This document shows positions 1 through 8,045 of a DNA stretch of 25,178 nucleotides, piece by piece. The position numbers and the translations under genes are program-made. Numbering within the stretch: the stretch's first letter is position 1; every line of letters starts with the position of its first letter. Origin of the DNA: RGIG4576 sp964613095 (GTDB taxonomy: Bacteria; Bacteroidota; Bacteroidia; Bacteroidales; Muribaculaceae). A model generated the notes under the pieces. It made no database searches and was not told where the DNA came from. It saw only the letters and a program-made list of their open reading frames with translations. Location of the stretch: the NCBI GenBank assembly GCA_964613095.1, contig CAZTFX010000032.1, forward strand, positions 1-25,178, given 5' to 3'.

Positions 1-90
1 TATTGTGCATGAGAAAATAAAGATTGATTTTAAACAAATTTAATAGACACTAGTGCTTCTACAAGTGGAGCAGTTTTTAGTAAAGTTGCA

Positions 91-1044
91 GTGGCTGATG
101 ACGGACGTATTTTTGTAACTCGATATAACACACAAGGTGATTATATTCTTTCAGCTCCAAGTCTTGCTGAATTACTTGAAGCAGGAGAATTTACTAACTC
201 TCTTGTTGCCGGTATGACAATGACAGACACTACGATTTACAATGATGCAGAAGGTAATTTCCTTGTTGGTCCTATGCAATCTTTCGATGTTAAAGGAGCT
301 GGCGAAAACACTAAACTTCTTGCTTTAACCCGTGTTTCAGATGAAATGGCTACAGGTTCAACTTTAAATCGTGTAATTGAATATAACATAGGAACAGATG
401 ATATTCTTTCCACAGGAACTGCAAATGTTACATTTGACCAAAAATACACAGCCAACTATGATAAATCTGCCAACGTTATTTATGATAATCGCGGTGGTAT
501 TTGGTATTGCCAATATAAAGGTACACCAAGCAATACTGAACCTGCATTAATTTATGTTGACGCTAACGGCGAAATAAAATATTTCGAAAGTTATGGAGGC
601 AAACAACGCAGCCGTGCCGCGATAGCTATATCTCCTGATGCTACTCGCCTTATAGCCTGCAGTGCTCCAAATGTCACAACCGTTTATAATATTGCTTATG
701 CTGAAGATGGAACAGTATCATTAACTGAAGAATACAATATTAGTACCACAGGAAAGCAAATGTATGCCGCAGCATGGGACTGTGCCGGTAATTTCTATTG
801 TGGTAATGGGTCAAGCGAATATGTTAAAGGATTTGCTGTTCCTCGTGCAAATAATGTATATGCAACTCCAGCGGCTTCTAAATACGCTTTATATATCGAT
901 GAAGCGACTGCTATAGGAGAAATTAATGTTGATGTTAATGCACCGGTAGAATATTACAACTTGCAAGGTGTGAAGGTAGAAAATCCGTCAAACGGCATTT
1001 TCATCAAGAAACAAGGATCTAAAGCCACTAAAGTTGTATTATAA
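91..1044 (+). CDS. Secreted beta-propeller-like protein with C-terminal sorting tail, 5'-truncated or broken
   Basis: This is the 3' part of a longer exported protein. Position 91 is only a GTG. The frame is open back to position 34 and reads like protein (IDTSASTSGAVFSKVAVADD), then meets a TAA at 31-33. No signal peptide or ATG is present before about residue 42, so the true start is missing. The body has repeated short beta-strand motifs such as GRIFVTRYN and GGIWYCQY, as in beta-propeller or SMP-30-like proteins. The last ~35 residues (VEYYNLQGVKV, then GIFIKKQG and KATKVVL) resemble the type IX-like C-terminal sorting domains of Bacteroidales, so export and surface attachment are inferred. 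The substrate is unknown. Either a frameshift or insertion near position 30-45 broke the gene, or the window edge is a bad join. Confidence 0.7.
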   Translation: MADDGRIFVTRYNTQGDYILSAPSLAELLEAGEFTNSLVAGMTMTDTTIYNDAEGNFLVGPMQSFDVKGAGENTKLLALTRVSDEMATGSTLNRVIEYNIGTDDILSTGTANVTFDQKYTANYDKSANVIYDNRGGIWYCQYKGTPSNTEPALIYVDANGEIKYFESYGGKQRSRAAIAISPDATRLIACSAPNVTTVYNIAYAEDGTVSLTEEYNISTTGKQMYAAAWDCAGNFYCGNGSSEYVKGFAVPRANNVYATPAASKYALYIDEATAIGEINVDVNAPVEYYNLQGVKVENPSNGIFIKKQGSKATKVVL

Positions 1045-1057
1045 CAATTATTATCCC

Positions 1058-1079
1058 AATTAGCCTTATTAGGCTAATT
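1058..1079. terminator. Hairpin after the first gene
   Basis: A perfect 9-bp inverted repeat (AATTAGCCT / AGGCTAATT) with a 4-nt loop lies 14 bp after the stop of the first gene. It has no clear T-run and may act together with the stronger hairpin at 1096-1122. Confidence 0.45.
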
Positions 1080-1095
1080 AACTGATATAAATGAA

Positions 1096-1122
1096 TAAGC
1101 TCGGCGGAATCCGTCGAGCTTA
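1096..1122. terminator. Bidirectional terminator between convergent genes
   Basis: A 12-bp stem (left arm TAAGCTCGGCGG, one G-T pair, 3-nt loop) sits between the convergent first gene and cca. A short CCTTTT follows on the plus strand. It probably ends both transcripts. Confidence 0.6.
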
Positions 1123-1190
1123 CCTTTTCATATACACTTTAATTAAGGCGTTAATGTCTCTAATGTCGTTAAGGACTTTTGTGAAAAAAC

Positions 1191-2630
1191 TTACAACTCT
1201 TTCGGGGTGAGGTCCATTTCGGCTGCTCGGGCAAGCATATAGGCATAGGCTTCTTCATGATTGTTGCCTATCTCTCCATCAAGAATTGCATTCTTGATTT
1301 TCTCTTTCAATTGCCCTACTTCCTGACAAGGATCCAAACCAAAGACACGCATTATCTCCAGTCCGTCAACCGGAGGCTGAAAATTACGTATACGATCCTT
1401 TTCCTCTATTTCCTTCATCTTTTCACGCACAAGAATGAAGTTATCAAGAAATCTTCTTACCTTTTCTTGATTCTTGGATGTGATATCGGCTTCACAAAGC
1501 AACATCAAGTCATCAATATCTTCACCGGCATCAAATAAAAGTCTGCGTACAGCCGAATCGGTAACAGTATCTTCCACCAATGCAATAGGACGCATGTGCA
1601 ATTCCACCAATTTCTGTACATATTTCATTTTTGAATCCATCGGCATTTTCATTTTCTTAAAAATACGTGGAATCATTTTCGCACCTATGAAATTATGATT
1701 ATGAAATGTCCAACCTATAGCTTTATCATAGGCTTTCGTTACCGGTTTAGCAACATCATGAAACAAGGCAGCCCATCGTAACCATACATAATTGCTTTTC
1801 GCTGCCACATTATCCAATACTTGTAGTGTGTGTTCAAAATTATCTTTGTGACCTCTCCCATTTACCACCTCAATGCCACTTAATGCCGCAACCTCGGGCA
1901 TAATGAGTTCGAGCAGCCCACAATCTTTCAATAAATAAAAACCTCGTGATGGTTTTGCCGACTTCATAATTTTCATCAACTCATCGACTATGCGTTCACG
2001 AGTGATTATATTGATTCTTTCCTTGTTTCGGGTTATTGCAGCAAATGTTTCGGGATAAATATCAAATCCCAATTGTGTGGCAAAGCGTATGGCACGCATC
2101 ATGCGCAGAGGATCATCGGAGAAAGTAATATCGGGATCAAGCGGTGTACGTATTATGCGTCGTTCCATATCGCCAATACCATCAAAGGGGTCGAGCAACT
2201 TGCCGTAGTTTTCTTTATTCACACAAATAGCCATTGCATTTACCGTGAAATCACGTCGTCGCTGGTCATCGTCCAGTGTTCCATCTTCTACTATAGGATT
2301 TCTACTGTCACGCACATAGGACTCACGACGAGCACCCACAAATTCAAGTTCGACATCTCGCGATTTAACCTGTGCAGTACCATAAGTACGGAACACGGCA
2401 AGTGAAGTACGTGGTCCCAATGCTTTCGCTACTTTTTCGGCAACTTCAATACCGCTTCCTACGGTTACAAAATCTATATCTTTAGAAGGACGTTCAAGCA
2501 GAATATCACGTACATAACCACCCACGACATAACATTCTCGCCCCATAGCGTCGGCAACATCACCCACGACATGAAACACCGATTTTGCCAAATGCTCATT
2601 TATACGTTCCTCTATTTTATCCTTCATCAT
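1191..2630 (-). CDS. cca: CCA tRNA nucleotidyltransferase (poly(A) polymerase family) with HD domain
   Basis: This 479-residue class II nucleotidyltransferase adds or repairs the 3' CCA of tRNAs in the cytoplasm. The N-terminal catalytic head shows VVGGYVRDILL followed by KDIDFVTVG, where the two Asp bind metal. RRRDFTVNAMA and the DPLRMMRAIRFA helix region of the family follow. A C-terminal HD phosphohydrolase domain is marked by LFHDVAKP around residue 295. The start is one of two tandem ATGs, with an AGGAG about 10 nt upstream. It is the last gene of a tightly packed minus-strand block, 18 bp after the M24 peptidase. Poly(A) polymerase activity cannot be excluded by sequence alone, but CCA addition is the likely role. 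Confidence 0.93.
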   Translation of the reverse strand: MMKDKIEERINEHLAKSVFHVVGDVADAMGRECYVVGGYVRDILLERPSKDIDFVTVGSGIEVAEKVAKALGPRTSLAVFRTYGTAQVKSRDVELEFVGARRESYVRDSRNPIVEDGTLDDDQRRRDFTVNAMAICVNKENYGKLLDPFDGIGDMERRIIRTPLDPDITFSDDPLRMMRAIRFATQLGFDIYPETFAAITRNKERINIITRERIVDELMKIMKSAKPSRGFYLLKDCGLLELIMPEVAALSGIEVVNGRGHKDNFEHTLQVLDNVAAKSNYVWLRWAALFHDVAKPVTKAYDKAIGWTFHNHNFIGAKMIPRIFKKMKMPMDSKMKYVQKLVELHMRPIALVEDTVTDSAVRRLLFDAGEDIDDLMLLCEADITSKNQEKVRRFLDNFILVREKMKEIEEKDRIRNFQPPVDGLEIMRVFGLDPCQEVGQLKEKIKNAILDGEIGNNHEEAYAYMLARAAEMDLTPKEL

Positions 2631-2648
2631 AAAACAAACTCCTAATAA

Positions 2649-3812
2649 TCAATATAATTCTGCCATTTCTTCGGGGAAATTGGTTATACATTCAAGACCC
2701 TTTTCAGTTACCACATAAGTACTTTCCACGCCTACAGCTCCCACATGAGGAATCACATATTTCGGTTCCAATGCTATTACATTTCCCGCTGCAAGTATTT
2801 CCCTGCTGCGAGGAGCCAAAACCGGAGCTTCATTCACTTCAATTCCCACACCATGACCTATGTAACCGGCTTTTTGCTTATGTCCCATGAAATAGTCCTC
2901 AAGACCGGCTTCTTTAGTCATCTCCATTGCAATTTCATATAATCTTGCAGCAGGAACACCCGGTTTTGCTTCTTCCATTAATCGATGATGAATGGCTATG
3001 GAAGTTTCATGTGCTTTCTTAGCCATTTCATCAAGTTTACCCACATAGAAGCAACGAGTCATATCGGTCATATATCCGTTGAAATTGCCGCACATATCCA
3101 CCATCACCGTCATTCCTGGTTTTATGGTTGTTCCATTGCATCCCACAGGTAACGATTCGTCCAGTCCGGCTCCACCCATTGCAAAATCATAAGGAGATGG
3201 TACATCGGCATTGTCACCGCAAAGGACATTTCCCATGAACAATTCCATAGTTTCTCCATGAATACGGAAAATACCCAGTGACCCTTTTAAACGCAATTCA
3301 CGTTCCACTTCTATTTGAAGTTCTATATCGGTCATACCCTCACGATATATCTCACGAATATGCTTATAAGCCTCATCATGACGCACACCGCAAGTTTTCA
3401 TCTTAGCTATCTCGTATTCGGTTTTAACTGAACGTAATTCTCTTAAAATAGTTGACGCATCTAAAATCTCACATCCTTCAAAGACTCTTGAAAGACGACT
3501 ATAATCATTTACCGAAAGACTATCCAATTCAAGTGCAACCTTTTTCGGTTTCTCAGTTAAAATCTCAACTATTTGTTCAGGCTTACGAATATACGTTACA
3601 TTATCTCCAAGCAAGCCAACAGGTCTTTTTACGAAATAAGTAACATCACCTTCGGCTGTAATATAAGTATAACCGCTGAATACTCTGCCCGAAGTATAAT
3701 ATAAATTCACATTGCTACTTATGAGCATAGCATTCATGTCATGAGCAACAAGTTTATCACTTATTCGTTTAATTCTTAAATCTATTTCATTTTTTATAGA
3801 AGCCGCTATCAT
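2649..3812 (-). CDS. M24-family Xaa-Pro peptidase
   Basis: This 387-residue protein is a cytoplasmic metallopeptidase of the creatinase/Xaa-Pro dipeptidase fold. An N-terminal creatinase-like domain (residues ~10-135) precedes the pita-bread catalytic domain. All five expected metal ligands are visible: Asp in VDMCGN, Asp in MTDMTR, His in GHGVG, Glu in ALEPKY and Glu in GVESTY. It probably removes N-terminal residues before proline or cleaves Xaa-Pro dipeptides, although some relatives have lost strict proline specificity. It starts 23 bp after gldH and ends 18 bp before cca, which suggests co-transcription. Confidence 0.88.
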   Translation of the reverse strand: MIAASIKNEIDLRIKRISDKLVAHDMNAMLISSNVNLYYTSGRVFSGYTYITAEGDVTYFVKRPVGLLGDNVTYIRKPEQIVEILTEKPKKVALELDSLSVNDYSRLSRVFEGCEILDASTILRELRSVKTEYEIAKMKTCGVRHDEAYKHIREIYREGMTDIELQIEVERELRLKGSLGIFRIHGETMELFMGNVLCGDNADVPSPYDFAMGGAGLDESLPVGCNGTTIKPGMTVMVDMCGNFNGYMTDMTRCFYVGKLDEMAKKAHETSIAIHHRLMEEAKPGVPAARLYEIAMEMTKEAGLEDYFMGHKQKAGYIGHGVGIEVNEAPVLAPRSREILAAGNVIALEPKYVIPHVGAVGVESTYVVTEKGLECITNFPEEMAELY

Positions 3813-3835
3813 ATCTCAATAATTTTAATCTTTTA

Positions 3836-4333
3836 CTATTCTCTTTTCTTTAATATCAATCCCACTTGTGTCACACTCTTTAATGTATCGCAAGAAAGTC
3901 CTTGCCACACAATTATTTTATCAAAATCACCAACTTTTACACCCGATTTCACATCATGCTCCGATTGATAAGCAACACCAAATCCTGCAATTTTTCGGTT
4001 TCCATTGGAGTCGGTAAGTTCATAATCCACCTCAGTGCGTTCCACAAGGGAATCATTTTTCATGAAATCCACTACAACACTTATATTTCTATATGGATAA
4101 TCATGTGCGTAACACAATGCTAATTTCACATCATATTCACCCAAAGAATCTCCATATTGGGGAATAAATTCATACGCTGCAGTCTTAGCCCATCCTTCAT
4201 GATTGATTTCCTTGAACTCACTATATGAAGAATGCTTAGGAGAACAAGCTCCTAAGCATATTAAAATCATTAAAATGAAAAGTATGCCTATGCTGTTCCC
4301 TTTTACCGAAATATTAATCAGTGTTGGTCGCAT
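3836..4333 (-). CDS. gldH: GldH-family lipoprotein
   Basis: This 165-residue lipoprotein has a hydrophobic signal ending in the lipobox CLGAC, so it should be lipidated at that last Cys. The body matches the GldH pattern: paired beta-strands such as YDVKLALCYAHDYPYRNISV, an ELTD segment and a C-terminal VGLILKK. GldH is needed for gliding and T9SS-linked motility in Flavobacterium, but it also occurs in non-gliding Bacteroidales, where its role is unclear. The ATG at 4333 is preferred over the GTG three codons upstream. It overlaps the end of ricT by 20 bp, so translation is probably coupled. Placement after ricT is usual for the order, from memory. Confidence 0.82.
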   Translation of the reverse strand: MRPTLINISVKGNSIGILFILMILICLGACSPKHSSYSEFKEINHEGWAKTAAYEFIPQYGDSLGEYDVKLALCYAHDYPYRNISVVVDFMKNDSLVERTEVDYELTDSNGNRKIAGFGVAYQSEHDVKSGVKVGDFDKIIVWQGLSCDTLKSVTQVGLILKKRE

Positions 4334-5630
4334 TTTGTTCACCTTTTACATCACTTGCTTGATTAAACTGTTCATTAGTGCGATTATCCATTCGCTGACG
4401 GCGATTATTTTGTTGACGTCTTTCTCTCATTCTATTATCACCATCTTGCGGATTTTGATTTTCGCTTCCTTTTTTAGGTATATTGTTGCCTACGTCTCTA
4501 CGGTCTCTGTTATTACGGCTCTTATTCTTCTTTTTCTTTACCTTATCAAATCGTGTTACACTTTCTTGCTCGATAATATCTCCAAACATTTTCATTTCAC
4601 GTTGACGTTCATCCGAATCAAGATTCAATTTATCGGGTTTTACACCGTTTTTGTTAAGAGCCATGACCTCAAATACACGTTCTGCAGTAAGAACCTCCAG
4701 ATTAGCAGCTACATTCTTATCGGTGGAATATGTCATTTCACGCTTGAAAATATCGGTCTTGAAATGATAGTAAACATTATCTTTTGTTTCAAGAGGTATA
4801 TTCTTTTCCGGCATTTGTTTAACAGCTTCCACGTAAGAATCAATCTCAAAATTGAGACAACATTTCAATTTGGCACATTGACCTGCCAATTTCTGCGGAT
4901 TCAACGATATGTCCTGATAACGAGCTGCTCCGGTTGCAACCGACACAAAATTGGACATCCAACTAGAACAACACAGAGGGCGTCCACACGGTCCTATTCC
5001 TCCGATTCTGCCTGCCTCCTGTCTGGCTCCAATCTGTTTCATTTCGATTCTCACTTTAAATACTTCGGCAAGAACCTTGATAAGTTGACGGAAATCCACA
5101 CGTTCATCGGCAATGTAATAGAAAATAGCTTTGTTGCCATCACCTTGATATTCAACATCACCTATTTTCATATTCAATTTCAAGTCTTCAGCAATTTTGC
5201 GGGAACGAATCATTGTATCCACTTCCTTTGCTTTAGCCTCTTCATATCGTTCCAAATCACTCTGCTTAGCCTTTCGAAACACACGCAATATTTCCAAATC
5301 AGGACGTAAATTGGCACGTTTCATTTGCAATTTTACCAATTTACCGGTCATCGACACACGACCTACATCATGTCCCGGACTAGCTTCTACTGCCACCATA
5401 TCTCCTATTTGGAGAGGAATGTGCGAACTATTTTTATAGAATCCTTTACGAGTATTCTTGAAAGAGACTTCTACAACCTCATAATCATTCAACCCGCCCG
5501 GAATATCTTCAAGCCAATTATAGCTCTGCAACTTGCTACGAGGACCATCGTCTTTTTTACAATAGCAATCGCTCGCGTTTTGTCCGCAACACTCTTTCTT
5601 CTGTTCTGAGCTATTGCTTTCTTCCATCAT
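4314..5630 (-). CDS. ricT: PSP1-domain protein, RicT (YaaT) family
   Basis: This 438-residue protein belongs to the PSP1/RicT family. In Bacillus subtilis RicT works with RicA and RicF in an Fe-S-containing complex that directs RNase Y to transcripts. The core (~residues 40-300) has the conserved cysteine-rich signatures GPCGRPLCCSSW and GQCAKLKCCLNFE. The N-terminus carries an additional Cys cluster (ECC and DCYCKK). The C-terminal ~100 residues are low-complexity, rich in Arg, Asn and Gln, and probably disordered and RNA-binding. The gene starts 8 bp after rny, which fits a direct functional link to RNase Y. No ricA or ricF partner is seen in the window. Confidence 0.88.
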   Translation of the reverse strand: MMEESNSSEQKKECCGQNASDCYCKKDDGPRSKLQSYNWLEDIPGGLNDYEVVEVSFKNTRKGFYKNSSHIPLQIGDMVAVEASPGHDVGRVSMTGKLVKLQMKRANLRPDLEILRVFRKAKQSDLERYEEAKAKEVDTMIRSRKIAEDLKLNMKIGDVEYQGDGNKAIFYYIADERVDFRQLIKVLAEVFKVRIEMKQIGARQEAGRIGGIGPCGRPLCCSSWMSNFVSVATGAARYQDISLNPQKLAGQCAKLKCCLNFEIDSYVEAVKQMPEKNIPLETKDNVYYHFKTDIFKREMTYSTDKNVAANLEVLTAERVFEVMALNKNGVKPDKLNLDSDERQREMKMFGDIIEQESVTRFDKVKKKKNKSRNNRDRRDVGNNIPKKGSENQNPQDGDNRMRERRQQNNRRQRMDNRTNEQFNQASDVKGEQNATNTD

Positions 5631-5638
5631 AATTCCTA

Positions 5639-7186
5639 TTATTTAGCAAAGCTTACCGCACGAGTTTCTCTAATCACAGTTATTCTCACCTGTCCCGGAT
5701 ATGTCATTTCATCTTGAATCTTCTTAGCTATTTCTGCCGATAATTGCTCGGTTTGTGCATCATCAATCTTATCGGCACCAACTATTACACGCAGTTCGCG
5801 ACCAGCCTGAATAGCATAAGTCTTTATAACTCCCGGATAAGAAAGTGCAAGTTGTTCCAAGTCGTTCAATCGCTTGATATATGCTTCAACCACTTCTCGA
5901 CGAGCACCCGGACGAGCACCTGAAATAGCGTCACACACTTGAACTATCGGAGCCAATAAACTTGTAGCCTCTTCTTCATCATGGTGTGCACCTATAGCAT
6001 TGCAAATATCCGGTTTTTCCTTAAACTTTTCAGCAAGTTTCATACCCAATAATGCGTGTGGTAGCTCCGGTTCCTCATCAGGAACTTTACCTATATCATG
6101 GAGAAGTCCGGCACGTCGCGCTTTCTTTGGATTCAAACCAAGTTCCGACGCCATAATCGCACACAAATTGGCAGTTTCGCGTGAATGTTGAAGCAAGTTT
6201 TGTCCATAACTTGAACGATATTTCATCTTACCCACCAATCTTATCAACTCTGGATGAAGCCCATGAATACCTAAATCTATTGCAGTGCGTTTTCCTGTTT
6301 CAATAATTTCTTCTTCCACTTGCTTCTTAACCTTAGCTACAACCTCTTCAATACGTGCAGGGTGAATACGCCCATCTGCCACCAATTGGTGTAAAGCAAG
6401 ACGTGCAATCTCACGACGTACAGGGTCAAATCCAGAAAGTACAATAGCTTCGGGTGTATCATCAACGATAATTTCAATACCTGTAGCTGCTTCAAGAGCA
6501 CGGATATTACGTCCTTCACGACCAATGATACGTCCTTTTATCTCGTCACTGTCAATATGGAACACAGTAACAGCATTTTCAATGGCTGTTTCGGTTGCAA
6601 CTCGTTGAATAGATTGCACCACAATACGTTTAGCCTCCTTATTGGCTGTCATCTTTGCGTCATCCATTATATCATTGATATAAGATGCTGCTGCTGTTTT
6701 TGCCTCATCTTTCAATGACTCAATAAGCTTTTCTTTGGCTTCTTCAGCCGACATTCCTGAAACATGTTCCAAAGTTTCAAGAACACTTTTTTGCAATTTT
6801 TCGACTTCAATCTTTTTGGTCTCAATTTGGTTCAATTGATTTTCAAGATTAGCCTTCAACGCATCATTTTCATTTTTTCTACGTTGATTTTCCGACTGCT
6901 GTTGATTCAATTGCAATTCGCGTTGCTTCAACTTAGCTTCAACCGACTGAACTTTTGACAATCGTTGATTTGCCTGTTTTTCGGCTTCTGTCTTGATTGC
7001 CATTTCAGCCTCTTTTGCTTCAATAATTTTATTTTTCTTTATAACCTCAGCCTCAAGCTTAGCTTCTCCTATAATGCTTTTTGCTCGAGCTTTGGTTATA
7101 ATACGATTTATTATAAGTGTTCCTACGATACCCAGTGCTAATGCACCTACGGTTATCAACACTATCGGTACTATACCTAATGTCAT
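5639..7186 (-). CDS. rny: Ribonuclease Y
   Basis: This 515-residue membrane-anchored endoribonuclease begins mRNA decay. The domain order is typical: an N-terminal transmembrane helix (about residues 5-28), a long charged coiled coil rich in Lys, Glu and Gln (~30-160), a KH RNA-binding domain (GRIIGREGRNIRALE, ~215) and an HD metal-dependent catalytic domain (HSRETANL near 334, LLHDIGK near 363). Length matches the family (~510-520). It lies 8 bp before ricT. The 144-bp gap to zapA contains a hairpin and U-run, so rny expression may depend on readthrough of that structure or on an unseen promoter. Confidence 0.97.
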   Translation of the reverse strand: MTLGIVPIVLITVGALALGIVGTLIINRIITKARAKSIIGEAKLEAEVIKKNKIIEAKEAEMAIKTEAEKQANQRLSKVQSVEAKLKQRELQLNQQQSENQRRKNENDALKANLENQLNQIETKKIEVEKLQKSVLETLEHVSGMSAEEAKEKLIESLKDEAKTAAASYINDIMDDAKMTANKEAKRIVVQSIQRVATETAIENAVTVFHIDSDEIKGRIIGREGRNIRALEAATGIEIIVDDTPEAIVLSGFDPVRREIARLALHQLVADGRIHPARIEEVVAKVKKQVEEEIIETGKRTAIDLGIHGLHPELIRLVGKMKYRSSYGQNLLQHSRETANLCAIMASELGLNPKKARRAGLLHDIGKVPDEEPELPHALLGMKLAEKFKEKPDICNAIGAHHDEEEATSLLAPIVQVCDAISGARPGARREVVEAYIKRLNDLEQLALSYPGVIKTYAIQAGRELRVIVGADKIDDAQTEQLSAEIAKKIQDEMTYPGQVRITVIRETRAVSFAK

Positions 7187-7216
7187 TGTTTTGTTGTTTT
7201 AAAAAATTAATATATA

Positions 7217-7330
7217 TAAAAAGCACTTATCAATATGCTTGCAAAATTGCTCACACATCAAAAAGTGCAGGTTTAACTCTCTGTAAATAAACTTTATATC
7301 ATAACGGATTTCATCCGCTGTCTTCACGTT
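7217..7330 (-). ncRNA. Structured RNA between zapA and rny (possible 6S-like RNA or rny leader)
   Basis: Read on the minus strand, this gap folds by eye into three hairpins. The first has a 7-bp stem and GAA loop (7303-7319). The second has GTTTA/TAAAC. The third is a long, irregular hairpin closed by GCACTT/AAGTGC (7223-7268) and followed by a T-run, about 35 nt before the rny ATG. From memory, 6S RNA lies beside zapA in several lineages, which prompted this call. However, the gap is shorter than a typical ~180-nt 6S RNA, and no central bubble was demonstrated. The alternatives are an attenuator-type 5' leader of rny or the zapA terminator. Confidence 0.35.
7223..7268 (-). terminator. Hairpin with U-run downstream of zapA
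   Basis: The closing stem GCACTT/AAGTGC encloses an imperfect inner stem (GCAA/TTGC at its tip). On the minus strand it is followed directly by TTTTTATATATA. It lies between zapA and rny, so it either ends the zapA transcript or attenuates rny. Confidence 0.45.
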
Positions 7331-7639
7331 TTAATTTTCTTCTCGTTGAACTTTCACGATTATATCGTTCAGTTTCTGTTCAAAGTTTATCAGTATTTCA
7401 TTTACTTCGTCATTACGCGTACTTGCTTCGATATATAATCTTGCAAATTGGAATGCGATCCTCGCCATTACCTCTTCTGAAGATAGTTTATCAAATTTTG
7501 TCTTCCATGCGCCCCACAGTTTATTAACCGACTGCTCAGCCTTACGGTAAACATCAATATCTGAACGCCTCACCGACAATGGAACATTTTTCACATCGCC
7601 CAGGCATATCCATATCTTTTGTTTTTCTTCTTCAGCCAT
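7331..7639 (-). CDS. zapA: Cell division protein ZapA
   Basis: This 102-residue protein fits the ZapA family, which crosslinks FtsZ protofilaments at the division ring. The N-terminal half begins with the beta-strand KIWICLGDVKNVPLSV. The rest is mostly helical, with the typical MARIAFQFARLYIEA helix and a C-terminal coiled-coil stretch. Length is normal. It follows a small coiled-coil gene by only 4 bp, which resembles a ZapA/ZapB-type pair. Sequence identity across this family is low, so the call rests on the fold-like pattern, size and neighbours. Confidence 0.8.
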   Translation of the reverse strand: MAEEEKQKIWICLGDVKNVPLSVRRSDIDVYRKAEQSVNKLWGAWKTKFDKLSSEEVMARIAFQFARLYIEASTRNDEVNEILINFEQKLNDIIVKVQREEN

Positions 7640-7643
7640 TATT

Positions 7644-7934
7644 TCAAGTTAGTTGAGATATGCATTTATCCACGTCCCGCACTAATTGGTTTATGATGGA
7701 CTTACTCTCTGCCAATTGTTCAAACGATGGAGCTATTGAACGAGCAATGCGCAGATATTCATTATCTTGACGCAAAATTTCCACCTCTTTTCTTAAAGCT
7801 AACACTTCGTTTTGCAATCGCTTTATTTCCTGCTCCGCATTTACCTTCTCAGTCTCAAGTGCATGGTATTTTTCCACCAACACACTTGACTTACTTAATA
7901 TCCTTTCAATGGTAGAATGCAAATCGGTTGCCAT
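7644..7934 (-). CDS. Small coiled-coil protein upstream of zapA (ZapB-like)
   Basis: This 96-residue protein is predicted to be almost entirely coiled coil. The central segment (EKVNAEQEIKRLQNEVLALR and onward, residues ~25-65) shows heptads of Leu/Val/Ile. The ATG at 7934 is chosen over the GTG at 7997 because a good promoter -7 element lies between them (7954-7961), which would place the GTG outside the transcript. Its position just before zapA suggests a division-ring partner that acts with ZapA, by analogy with ZapB. Homology to ZapB itself cannot be shown from sequence by eye. Confidence 0.7.
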   Translation of the reverse strand: MATDLHSTIERILSKSSVLVEKYHALETEKVNAEQEIKRLQNEVLALRKEVEILRQDNEYLRIARSIAPSFEQLAESKSIINQLVRDVDKCISQLT

Positions 7935-7953
7935 CTTTTTATCCAATTTTTTA

Positions 7954-7985
7954 CAAATGTAGCCATTTTTATCGCATTTCACAAC
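7954..7985 (-). promoter_or_regulatory. Promoter of the ZapB-like/zapA operon
   Basis: On the minus strand, GTTG (-33, 7982-7985) and TACATTTG (-7, 7954-7961) are separated by 20 bp. This matches the Bacteroidota housekeeping promoter pattern and fixes the ATG at 7934 as the start. Confidence 0.6.
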
Positions 7986-8045
7986 ATTTTTGTCCACAAA
8001 AACAATTTATCAATTATTTTTATCCCAATAATAAGTAGTAAAATA

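Noticed and set aside
4203..5309. Long plus-strand open frame (368 codons) opposite ricT and gldH
   Set aside because: It is antisense to two clear family members, rich in Ile, Phe and His as expected of a shadow, and has no promoter or recognisable domain.
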